Below, piece by piece: positions 21,141 to 31,800 of a stretch of 64,000 nt of DNA. Positions within the stretch are counted from its first letter, which is position 1. Each line of letters starts with the position of its first letter. Source of the stretch: Cutaneotrichosporon cavernicola (lineage: Eukaryota; Basidiomycota; Tremellomycetes; Trichosporonales; Trichosporonaceae); the NCBI RefSeq assembly GCF_030864355.1, contig NC_083393.1:1984001-2048000 (forward strand), read 5' to 3'. The notes below the pieces were generated by a model. That model made no database searches. It saw only the letters and a program-made list of their open reading frames with translations, and was not told where the DNA came from. The position numbers and the translations under genes were made by a program.

Positions 21141-22357
21141 ATGCCGCGTCCGGGCCAGAAGCGTAACCGCACACTGGCCGCGCTCGCCGTACAGGACGCG
21201 ACTAATCAGGGGGTGCCTCAAGATGAGGCGGGAATGGAGGTCGATATCGAGGTCGATCTCGATGATGAGGACGACGATGCCGACGCGATTAAGCCCGGGA
21301 CGAAGACGGGCCAGGCCCTACCCGTCGCTGTAATCCCGGACGACTTTGCAGGCGAACCCGAGGATGGCGCGACGTACCTCGCGCTGGTTAAGTATGTATA
21401 CCAAGCTAAGGAGGTTTGACGGTAGCTGACAGCAGCCGTGCGAACAACTCTCTGCCGTTCTATAAACGTGTCGATGTGCCCGAACATCTACGCCCCACCA
21501 CCCCCGCACCTGCGCCCCCAATATCCACAACGGGAAGGCATCCCGCTCTACCCCGCCAATCGTGGCAGGTGCTCTTTGGCACCCACTTGGCCGCCTACCG
21601 CGACCACCTCGCTGCCTCGTGGCCAGAGACCCTCCCCTATCCGGCCGATTACCCGCCACTACCTAGCGCAGGGGACATGGTCGGATGGCTGGGATACATC
21701 AATGGTGCAGGAGTGGAGATGGATGAGGAGGAGGCGATGAACGCCGAGCCGGTTCTCACTCCCCGTGAGCCAAGGATTAGCGTCCTGCAGCGTTTGGACT
21801 CAAACACCGTCGTCCGAGTGCTCAAGCATCTGAACCGGGCAACCAAGACTGCGCTCCAGCAATTAGAAGAAGACGGGACCGAGGGCGATCCTTTCCCTCC
21901 GGCTCACGCGCGCTGGGCATTCGCCCTGCTCGCCATACTCGACCGCCAGTTGGGTGGTGACGACACTGCTGTCCTCCGTGACTTTGCGCGGACGCTCGCC
22001 TCGGTTGCGGCTTGGCGTTGGGGCGAGGCGGCCAAGAGAGGCGAGCTCGAGCCCGTGCCCGTCAAAGTCGGGTTCTACGGACAGGGAGGCGAGGAGGGTG
22101 CGCCGGTGCTCGGCGAGCTGAATGGACCGGGGCGTGTGGGGTACGCCGTTGGCGCGCGGTGGAAAGCCGTGCGGGACGCGCGGGCGCGCAGTGAAGCGAC
22201 GCCGCGTCCTGAAACAACGGAGGCGGGACACATGGACGGGCTCGACGAGTGCCTCGCCCGCTGCTGGATGTGCGCGCATGCCGTCGCGGCGGGGTGGGCG
22301 CAATGGGACCTGCTCGATGACTTTGAGGACGCGTTCCGCGGCGTGCCGCGTGAGTAG
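21141..22357 (+). CDS. Gemin2/Brr1-like SMN-complex protein
   Basis: Exons 21141-21391 and 21436-22357, one 44-nt intron, 390 aa. The N-terminus starts with a basic MPRPGQKRNRTLAALAV, then an acidic stretch, then PDDFAGEPEDGATYLALV, a pattern seen in the SIP1/Gemin2/Brr1 family, whose members help load Sm proteins onto spliceosomal snRNAs. The C-terminal helices (WQVLFGTHLAAYRDHL, VLKHLNRATKTAL, WAFALLAILDRQLGG) agree in spacing with the Gemin2 helical bundle. The assignment is by pattern, so moderate. The acceptor could be 3 nt earlier (CTGACAG/CAG), which would add one residue in frame. Cytosolic and nuclear role inferred from the family. Confidence 0.7.
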
Positions 22358-22433
22358 GATGTATCATAGACAGTGTAGATGTGCATAATAACAGTGCATG
22401 ACTCTCCTCTTCTGATCTATCCCTCTATCCCAA

Positions 22434-23692
22434 CTAAAGATTGTACGCGGGGACAAGGCGCTCCATCCGCAGCGCCTGCCTGCACAGGGGACATTCCATC
22501 TTATCCAGTCCACCCAGGCAGCCCCAGCAGAAAATGTGTCCGCACTCGGTGACAGCCGTCGTGCCGCCACTACCCTCACCTGTCCCACGGCTCTCGAGGC
22601 ACAGCGTGCACTGGCGCTCGGGGAGGTCGAGCGCCTCCGGGTCGAGATACGTGTTGGGAACGTCGTACTGGGCCTCGTTCGTTACCACCACGCTGTCCTC
22701 GGGTGCATTTCTGATGGGCGTCGCCGTCCCGCTGTAGTCGTGCTGCGTGACCTTCTCCTCCATGCTCCCCGCGACAGCGCGAGAGGGAGAAGCACTCGTA
22801 GTCCCCAGGTTTCGGGGGAAGAGGCGATAGAGGAGAGGGAGGGCCATGATGAGGCCGAGAGGCTCGTATGATGCCTGCTTGTGCTCCGCGGGGATGGGCG
22901 GCATGTCCGAGATCTGGCGTGAGCTGCATGTAGGGACAATGAAGCTCAGACAGGCTTGAGATACTCACATACGCCATGCCCGTGATACGGCGTGCAAACT
23001 CGTAAAACCGGCCGCTAAACATGAACACGACGAGGTGGATTTCGGGCAGGCTCTGACCGAGGGGACTCTCGATGAACTTTGCCACGCGGCGCTTCGCCGC
23101 GGCCCACCGGGAATTATTGTATGGATCCCCGCGCAGGTAGTGCAACATCGACGGAGACGTCAGCACAGTGGGGAGGAGCAGGAGCGCGATGGTGAGTAAG
23201 CGCCGCTGGCGTCAGCGCATCCCTGCAACTGCCCACCCTTCGTGTCGGCGCAAGCTTGTGTGCGACCGGCATGATATCGGTATACTCTTCCCCGAGCGTC
23301 TGGCGTCCCCGCCCAAATGTTAGGAGAAGGTAGACGGCGCGCACGGCGAGGTCGACTATCGTCTGCTTGTGGGCGAGCCAGCGCGTGCCTGCCATCAGCA
23401 AAAGTCGGTGGAGGCGCTCGGATGCACTCACCAGCCAGGGACCGGAGCAGCTCGCTCACGAGCTCGGTCAGACGGCCCACCTGTGCCGCGTCGCGCTGAT
23501 ACGAGCGCACTGATGTCAGCTACCCCAGACATCTTTAAGCTCACGGATCTGCGCCTGCGACGCAGGGTCGGGCTGCAGGCGGTCGAAGGCATCGGGGGGC
23601 GTCGCGGTACCTGCCACGGCTGCCGAGGCCGTGAGGGGCTGCGCGGTGCTCTGCCCCTGGATGGTATGTGAGACGGAGCGTGTCGAGTCCAT
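22434..23692 (-). CDS. PEX10: peroxisomal E3 ubiquitin ligase peroxin 10
   Basis: Five exons, 23692-23545, 23509-23432, 23388-23237, 23205-22969 and 22913-22434; 364 aa. PEX10 is a RING protein of the peroxisomal membrane that, with PEX2 and PEX12, ubiquitinates the import receptor PEX5. Seen here: the N-terminal membrane domain with AGTRWLAHKQTIVDLAVR, GRGRQTLGEEYTDIMPV, hydrophobic segments around RRRRLLTIALLLLPTVL, and the C-terminal RING with CTLCLES, ECGHIFCWGCL and CPLCRQ (C3HC4 complete). The first intron is set at GTGAGC (35 nt), which joins QAQIL to RSYQRD as in the family. An in-frame upstream ATG at 23839 lies in the divergent promoter and is not used. Shares a 289-nt promoter with the deacetylase. 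Confidence 0.92.
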
Positions 23693-23981
23693 GTTGGACT
23701 GGGATATGGAGTGATGAAGAAGATGAGACAAGCAAGCATGAGCGGAGCCCACTCGGCTCAACCTTGCCCGCATAGCCGGCCCGACAGAGAGTGGCCGCAC
23801 AGACAAGAACACGGAATCAGATTTTGGCCCCGTTGACACTTGTTGGGTGGCAAGTCGATGTTGAGAGGTTGACCAACTGTTTCACTCGACGATTACGACT
23901 TTTACTGACTTTACTTTCAACGTCCTTCACTCCATCCGCCATTAGTACACCAACGATATCAGCGCCGAGCGCTCCGGCACC

Positions 23982-25553
23982 ATGAGCGCGATCGTCGATC
24001 ACCCCACATTCTCGGATAGCCCGTTCTTCTTCGACCGGCGCAACCTGCACATTCCCCAAGCCGAGAGCGCGCTATTGCAAGTGAGCTCCACACACTAGGC
24101 CAGGAGCTGACAGCAGCCACACTCCGCGCAAAGTGTCTCGTATTATTTCCCAAAACATGTCGGGAACTATCACTATGGCGTGAGTTGCTGACTCCGGCGC
24201 GATGGCGATGTCGGCGCAGACAACGGCCGCACACAAGCAAGGCCCGCTGACAGAAAGGAACGCCATCCCATGCGCCCTCATCGGCTCGAGTTAACCAACA
24301 ATTTGGTTTTAGGGTACAGTTTGCACGAAAAGATGGCCATGTATAACCCACGACGCGCGACCGACGATGAGCTGTGTGACTTCCACGACGAGGATTACAT
24401 CGACTTTCTGAAGCGTGTCACCCCAGCAAATGCGCAGAAGCTCACCAAGGACTACACATTATACAACATAGGTGACGACTGCCCGGTATTTCACGACCTG
24501 TTCAGCTTCTGCCAACAGTACGCGGGAGGGACTCTAGCGGCCGCGCGCAAGATAAGCATGGGTGGGACGGACATTGCGATCAATTGGAGTGGCGGGCTGC
24601 ATCACGCCAAGAAGGGCGAGGCGAGCGGCTTTTGCTACGTCAACGATATCGTGCTCGGCATCCTCGAGCTTCTCCGTCGTCACTCACGTGTACTGTACAT
24701 CGACATTGACATCCACCACGGCGACGGCGTGCAGGAGGCGTTCTACCTCTCCAACCGCGTGCTCACCGTGTCATTCCACAAGTACGCCGCCGACTTCTTC
24801 CCTGGGACTGGCAATCTCAGCGAGATTGGCGCCAACCTCGGCAAGCACTTTGCGCTGAATGTTCCGTTGCACGACGGCATCGACGACGAGAGCTACATCT
24901 CTCTCTTCAAGGCGGTAATGGAGCCGACGATCACAACGTTCCGCCCAGACTCGATTGTGCTGCAGTGCGGCGCAGACAGTCTGGGCTGCGACCGCCTTGG
25001 GACGTTCAACCTTTCGATCGCGGCTCACGGCGAATGTGTCCGCTTCATCAAGACGTTTGGGCTACCGCTCATCGCCCTCGGCGGTGGAGGGTACCGTCAG
25101 TCCTCGGTCGCGCGGTGTTGGGCCTACGAGACGGGCGTGTTGACGGGTACCGAGCTGCCCGTTGAGCTCCCACCAAACAACTACCTCGAGTTCTTTGGCC
25201 CCGACTACTCGCTCCACCCCAGACTGAGTGGGAGTATCCAGAACATGAACTCGCGGCAGTACCTCGAGCGGATCCGGGTGAGCATCCGCGAGAAGCTGCG
25301 ATACATCAACGGCGCGCCGAGCGTCCAGATGCAGGAGATCCCGCCGGACCTGCAGGGACTGTTAGAGTCCGAGGACCGCAAGAAGGAGGAGCGCGACGAG
25401 GAGGCGAACAACGGATTGGCTGGCGAGGACCGCAGCGACGGGGTGCAGAAGCGCAACGAGTTCTTCGACACCGAGATCGGCGGTGATGGGAGCGGTGTAG
25501 GCGGGTCATCATCCGGCCTAGGACCACGAGGGAAGAAGACCATGCGCTTCTAG
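23982..25553 (+). CDS. HOS2: class I histone deacetylase, HOS2/HDAC3-like
   Basis: Exons 23982-24080, 24117-24179 and 24258-25553, 485 aa. A complete zinc-dependent deacetylase domain: [23 protein letters not shown], the charge-relay [19 protein letters not shown], zinc ligands in [15 protein letters not shown] and [14 protein letters not shown], and the catalytic Tyr in [19 protein letters not shown]. The C-terminal part [12 protein letters not shown] and [13 protein letters not shown] is closer to Hos2/HDAC3 than to Rpd3, so it probably works in the nuclear Set3/NCoR-type complex (inference). The tail (last ~75 residues) is acidic, then Gly/Ser-rich. Intron 2 (78 nt) carries two CTGAC motifs; the AAAG acceptor restores HYGERHPM. 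Confidence 0.92.
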
Positions 25554-25891
25554 ACTGCGCTGCGTCGCTGTCACATGTGAAGATGGCCTTGCGCTTGCGC
25601 TTCTACGGCGCGCGACCTCACTCTCACCTGCTGTATTGTAGCTGTCGGATTCCCCCATCCCCTCCCCATACCTCCGCCATACCCTGCATTACCATGCCAT
25701 TGTACCCCGTAGCCCTAGTTTCCTTTTTATAGTCGTGTATGCACCAGTAGCAGCAGAACATAATCGCGTGCGTATGGTATCTTAACGTGTACAGCTACCC
25801 AGCTCTCTACTTCTGAGGATCCCATCCAAGATCGAAATGTGGATGGGATAGCGGGAATACGTCGGTGGCTTGGCGGCCTGTGCCCATTGTT
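25554..25891. other. convergent 3' region
   Basis: Between the convergent deacetylase and ubiquitin-like genes. Pyrimidine-rich, no gene seen. Confidence 0.45.
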
Positions 25892-26852
25892 CTACACGCC
25901 ACCACCCATACCTGCTGTCAGAACTGTACCTCCAGATGGCTGTCCTTCTCAAGATTGTCGTCTGTAAACTCACCAGTGACGCCAACCTCGTCGCGAATCT
26001 TGGCCGTCTCGCTAGCACTAAGTCGATTCTTAACGCTCATGAGGAAGCAATCGAACACGGTATCGGCCTCAGCCTCAATCCGGAACTCATCCTGGCAAAG
26101 GTTGTGGACCTTGTGCCAGAAATCGGGTGCGCTAAGCGTGCGGTGGAAGTTGGCCCCGCTAACAGGGCTAGGTGGCTCGGGCGAGACGTCGGACGCAAAG
26201 TCAGCGTCGATATTCATAGCGTCCGTAGTTGTGATCGTGAGGCTCGGCGCGCGGAGGTGCGACGGGCGGCCGGGAGACATGCCCTTAATAGGCTCGGGGG
26301 CAATCTGGGACGGCGCTGGAGCAGATGGGGATGGAGCCTTGGCGAGGAGGTTGATAACCGCCCCATCGGGAATGTCGTACTCCTTGAGGAGCTTGGCGTC
26401 GGCCAGCGCCTTACCCTTGAGCAGGAGGCGCTGGAGGTCTGGCGCGGGAGCGCCGGCAGCCGCTGCGGCCTTCTTCAGGTCCGCAACCGAGTCAGAGAGG
26501 GAGACGGTGAGGGTGAGTTGGAGGGCCGGCTTGAGGCTCTTGATCGTGACGTTGATGGAGCCGTCTGTTGTCAGCGGAAACCAAAAGCAAGAAATCGTCA
26601 AGGGGAGAGGAAATGAATAAGAGTGGGAAGAGGGGAGAGAATAGAGGACCCACCCTGCGATCCCTCAGCGTCCGCGACCTCGGGCGGCGCAATGACGGGC
26701 GTGTGCAGTACCGCCGTCTTGCGAGGACGCCCCTCGAGTGGCGGCGCATAGTCGGAGGGATACTCGACGGGCCGCGCGTCAATGGTAGAGACGTAGCGCG
26801 CCGCAAACGCTTTCTCCTCTGCAATACGTTCGCCAGCGAGTGGTGCGTCCAT
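25892..26852 (-). CDS. ubiquitin-like domain protein (possibly Get5/Mdy2-like)
   Basis: Exons 26852-26654, 26564-25974 and 25911-25892, 269 aa. Residues ~70-145 form a ubiquitin-like domain: INVTIKSLKPALQLTLTV, SVADLKKAAAAAG, DLQRLLLKGKALADAKLL and EYDIPDGAVINLL in ubiquitin order. A Pro/Ser linker follows, then a C-terminal helical segment FWHKVHNLCQDEF...DCFLMSVKNRLS. An N-terminal region, a central UBL and a C-terminal helical module is the layout of Get5/Mdy2 of the tail-anchored-protein GET pathway, but the flanks are not clearly diagnostic. The last intron ends in CTGACAGCAG and gives a short C-terminus GMGGGV; reading through instead would stop at 25918. Confidence 0.7.
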
Positions 26853-26951
26853 GTTTAGCTGATGATGATGTCAAGTGTTGTGAACAATGAGGTTGTGGGA
26901 TTGTGGATTGTGGATCGTGGATCGTAGCCGGCATTGTCCAGACAATGGCTC

Positions 26952-26984
26952 GGGATTAGGATTAGGATTAGGGTTAGGATTAGG
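26952..26984 (+). repeat. interstitial telomere-like array (TTAGGA/TTAGGG)
   Basis: About five consecutive hexamers of GGATTA/TTAGGR type, one of them a perfect TTAGGG, in the 296-nt promoter shared by the ubiquitin-like gene and shugoshin. Tbf1/Teb1-type fungal factors bind TTAGGG in promoters (established for other fungi); use here is inference. Confidence 0.75.
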
Positions 26985-27148
26985 CTGGGGCCATATTGAC
27001 TACTTGAGAAGCGATTAGGAACGTGTCGTCATTTCGACCTTTCGAGATATTTAGCGGGACCAAATAAGTCCCTTGAGGTAAGAACCAAAACACAACACAG
27101 GTCGCGATTGACTTCTTTGACAACTCGTTCCGTACACTTCATCTTATC

Positions 27149-28598
27149 ATGGCCGCCCGCCGCACCCGCCGTTCCTCGGGCCTCACCAGCCTCGGCATAA
27201 TGGACCAAGACCAAGAAGACCACCTCGCCGAGTTTGACTCTTGTACGTTCCACCCCCCCCTAAATATCTGACCAAAAGTTCGCCGCAGACATGCCCGGCA
27301 GAACCGCGAAATCATCACCGAGAACATTACGAGAAAGGGCCTGATCCGGTCCCTCCAAGACCAAGTCTCGAGTCTCCAGGCCGACCTCTTGTCTGCGCGG
27401 AGACAGAACGCAGCCCTAACCCGCCAACTTGCTTGTTTCCGAGATGACGCCGCCGCATTGGACGCAATTATCGAGGCCGTGCCCAAACTCGTGCGGTTGC
27501 GGTCTGCTCTCGGCCCAGCACCACGCAGACAGAGAAAGAGTATACATCCCCCGCCTCGGATAGCTGCTGCTCCACAAATGGGGGTGTTGCATGAAGAAGA
27601 CGAATCTCGACGGTATTCAGAGGCAAGCTCGCCGTTCGCCACGCCGTCTCCCAAGCCAAGGAGGAGGAGGAGGCGGGAGAGTGGCCTGTTCCCTCCTCGC
27701 CTGGAGACGCCAGAACCGGAAGAGGACGCTGTCGAGGATGCTGTGACACCTCGTAGGAGTCCCGAGCCGGACCGTCAGAGCACGACGCCAAAAGCCTCAC
27801 CGCGCCGCAGGAGCCCGCGCAAGAGTAAGAGTCCCAGAGGTATGTTATGTGATTGTCATTGTCCATCTGATGATAGCGAGCTCCACGCCCACGAAATCGC
27901 CGCGCACGCCGGCCTCGAACCAACATACACCCAACCAGAGCTCACCCCTCACGCCGGTGCCCGACACGCCCGCGATCGCGTCCGTGACGGTGTCGAGCCT
28001 GCCGAGCTGCCCGTCCGCGCCGTCCCCCTCTCAAAGAGGGTCCATCCCGTCCTGCTCAACGGCATCAATCCCTTGGTCCTCAACGTCAGGAGTCTCGGAC
28101 GTCCTCTCTGCCTCGACTGCCGCTACGTCACCGCAAACATCCAATCAACCAGCCACCCAACCGGACACGGACCCACCCTCGCTCGCGAGCTCGTCGTCCT
28201 CCACTACCTCCACCGCAGCCTTAACTTCCACATCCGACGCGGCCATCGCTGCCGCCCCGGAAGACGGGCGGTCGCGCCGTGCCCGCAGCTCGGTGTCGTA
28301 CAAGGAACCCTCGTTGCGAACCAAGATGCGCAAGCCGGACGGCGTGTCGTCCGAGGAGGCGCTCGGGTTACGGCCGCGCGGGAGCATGCTCGAGGGCGTG
28401 CGGCGTAAGAGCGCGTTACCGCGCTCAACGGCCAAGATGGACTTCCGGGCCGATAAGGAAGAGGAAGGAGCGCCGACGCCGCTTGCGCCGGCCAAGGTCG
28501 TCAAAGAGACTTTGCCGAAGGAGGGGACTAAGAAGGCCGCTGGGAAACGACGCGCCGCTGCCACTGCGACTACGAATGCGGCTGGTCCCGCAGTATAG
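27149..28598 (+). CDS. SGO1: shugoshin, centromeric cohesin protector
   Basis: Exons 27149-27242, 27279-27839 and 27877-28598, 458 aa. Two marks of the family are present. The N-terminal coiled coil (about residues 32-80, FRRRHARQNREIITENI, then KGLIRSLQDQVSSLQADL) is the Rec8/PP2A-binding helix, and the C-terminal basic SGO motif reads SSVSYKEPSLRTKMRKP (about residue 365). The long middle is Ser, Thr and Pro-rich and disordered. Shugoshins hold PP2A at centromeres to shield cohesin and sense tension. Both introns keep phase; the first is assembled at TTTGACTCTT with an AAAAG acceptor. Divergent from the ubiquitin-like gene with the telomere-like array between. Confidence 0.85.
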
Positions 28599-28825
28599 AA
28601 GAGCGACGGACAGCTCAGACGTTGATGTTGTACTTAGAGTCACCGATGGATCAGGTGTACAGATATGCGACTGCGTGCGTCTTCTGCTCCTTGTGGAATG
28701 TGTTACATTGTGATCTATGGCGTTGAATGATAATGCGAGATGCAGGCTGATGATATGACATGCAGGATGGAGCGTAACATGCAGGTGAGGAGCGACTGAG
28801 TATGCAATGATGTTGTATCTATCGC

Positions 28826-31800
28826 TTAGGACGGACGCGGTGGGCGCGGGCCGTTCGCGACGTCGTTGTTGATGAGTGCACGCACGTTGACTGGGCGTGC
28901 GCCGCCTCCAGGGCGTTGAACGGGTTTCTGATGTCAGTGGGTGTCAACAAGCAAAGCTGACTCACCTTCTTCTTGATGAACAGAGCGTCCTCGCCAGCGG
29001 GCCGCTTGGGAGGCCTTGGACGAACGGGACCGCCAGCGGATGGGCCAGCGATACCGGGAGGGCGCGGAGCGAGTGATGTGTTCACAGGGTAACCTGGACG
29101 TGCAGGGAGAGATGGATGCGCTGGCAGTTGCCGACCGGGTGCGGGCGGGGGTGAAGATGCGCCTCGTGATGATGGTAGAGCCGGTGAAGACCGGTCGGCG
29201 GGAGACGATAAGCGGGACGCGGTTGCCGAGACATTCTTCGACGGGCTGGTGGAGCCATTCTTCGAGCTGTCATTCGAGGACTTGTATCCGCCGATGTCCA
29301 AGCCGGGGATGCGGGGCTTCTTGCTTGCCAGCTCTACTTCTTGAGAAAACTTGCGCTTCTGGTCAGGTCGATCGAGGTCCTTGACCGTGCCGACCTTCGG
29401 GATGATAGTCGCACCCTCGGGTGTCACCTGGCGCGATTTGTACTTCCCGTTGGGGGGAGCGAGGACACGCTTGGGGTCGGAGAACAGGGTCGAGTCGTAC
29501 TGCAGGTCAGCTTACTCGTAGACAATATGGCAATATTGCAGCGCAGCCGTCTCTACGTACATCAACAAGGAGACCACGCTCGCGTGCGTCATTGACAATC
29601 GTGTTCCACCGCTGGTCACTGCGCTCGAGCGTCGAAGCGTTCCCCAGCACAAACAACGTCGACTTGGCACGCGTCAGAGCGACGTTCATGCGGCGGAAGT
29701 CCTTCAAGAAACCGATGGTCGTGAGGTTCGGTCCGGAACGGACACACGAGAGGATGATGATGTCCTTCTCCTGGCCCTGGAAACCGTCTACAGTGTTGAA
29801 GCTTTGGGTCAGCTGAGGATACTTCGTGAATGCTTCGTGAATGCAACCAGCCGGCAAGGTTGAGCGCTTGGACAACTGACGCCGCATGAGTGCGGCGCTG
29901 TTGCGCCTACTTATGCGTGCAGCTGTGCGCGGGAACTCTTCCTCCTCAGACTAGCTGCCACTCAACCCAAGGCCGTCGCGAACATCGTCGTCATAGGTTA
30001 CTCACTCAATCTTCTCAACGATCTCCTCGCCGAACACGTTCCGGAACTGTCGTTTGAGCTCGTTGAGCTGCTCCTTGTACATGGTGATCACGCCGATGCG
30101 CATCGTAAAGTCGATGCGTTTGCCGTACTGGAACTCGAGGTTGCGGTACAGGTCGACAGCAGCCCTGGCCTCGTCCGTGTTGCGTGTGGATGTACCCGCC
30201 TTCGTCTCGTGGCCATTGACGTTGACAAAATGGTACGGCCCGAAGATTGGGGTCTTGTGCCAAATCGCCGCCGTCTTCTCCGCCATCCTTGGGCCATCCT
30301 TCAGCCGGCTGCTGTAGAACAGCTTGGACGGCAGCTCCGAGATCTCGGGGTGCATACGGTATTGGATGCTGTCGGTTAGCTGTGAAAGATACAGCCAAAC
30401 CTACCTGAGAAGATTCATGTGCGAGCCCTTGTTCTGCGCGATGCGGACGAACAGGCTCTGGTTGAACTTGTTATTGTCGGCTTCGACGCTGAACGTGGTG
30501 GGTGGAAGCTGGTTGGGGTCTGACGTCAGCTAGATATGGCAAAGCAATCTCACCTCCGACCATGATGCACCGCTTAGCACCGTACTTGAGGGGAATGAGA
30601 CAGCTCATCTCGATCGCCTGGGCCGCCTCGTCAATGATGACCGTCTCGAACTGGTAGGCTGAGAGCACCTCCTGGCCGGAACCGGAAAGCGTTGCACAGA
30701 TGATGTCCGCCTCCTTGAGCACGGCATCGCGCGCCGCACGACGAGCACCGTTCAGGTGACGGGTGGCGTCACGTGCGGCGTCCTTGGCACGCGACTGCTG
30801 CTGACCGAGTTTAGTACGTTTCGCGTTGAGGGAATGCAGCTCGGTTTCGATCTCCTTGAGCTTCTGGTCGTTGCCCTGCACGCGGGACATCTCGAGCTGC
30901 TTCTCCTTGATCTGGTTCTTGACAGCGTCGAGTTCAGTCTGCACACGCGTGAGCTCGGAGCCACCACCATCACGCCGTTGCGACTCGTCGTTGACGCGCG
31001 CCTCGACAATGTTGTCGAGTGAGACGTCCTTAACGGCGACGTTGACGGACGACTCGACACCGATACGGACGACCTTGGGGTGGATACGGCCGCCCTGTGC
31101 TGACGGTACCCCGTCCATGAGACGTTTGCACACTTCGTCGATGGCCGCGTTACTCGGTGCAACTACCAGAATCTTGGTCTTGACAGGAGCATCCGCGTGC
31201 GAAGCGATCGGCATGTTGCGCTCGGAGAGGAACTTTCCCACCAGGCCGCTAATCGTCTTCGTCTTACCCGTACCCGGTGGACTGGCTCGTCAGCATCATC
31301 ACAGCTCACGCCACTCACCCCTGGATAAGTGCGAAGCCCTGGACGGCAAATGCACCGAGGATCGCCTTTGCCTGCGGCTCGTTGACCTGGAACTTGCCCA
31401 TGGCGTCCTCAATGTCGCCCTCAGAGACATCAGGTGTGACTGCGCTCCGCGCGCCAAGTATGTCTCGAAGGATACCAGGCTCGTAATACGGCAGACCACG
31501 CAGCGCGCCAAACTCGCGCATGGCAGTGCCAAGTCTGGTGTCAGGATGCTTCGATTCGTTTACCTACGCTGAGCGCTTCTGCAGTAACAGCTTGCCTTTG
31601 ACCCCTACGTTCGGGTCCATCCCGCCCAGGATGCGCAACTTCATGGACACCTCCTTGAAGCGGCGCTGGAATACCATGACCTTGGCAAACACCTGCCGCC
31701 CGCCGGGTGTTTGGGGTTGGATGGTGACAACGTCCGAGTCGTTCAAGCTGAACATGGGTGGCAGGTTACCAGCAACGACAGCCTGTAAGTCGATAAAGTC

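Noticed and set aside
23516..23545. A 14-nt intron in PEX10 (GTAGCTGACATCAG)
   Set aside because: Would be impossibly short; a GTGAGC donor 21 nt upstream gives a normal 35-nt intron and better family sequence.
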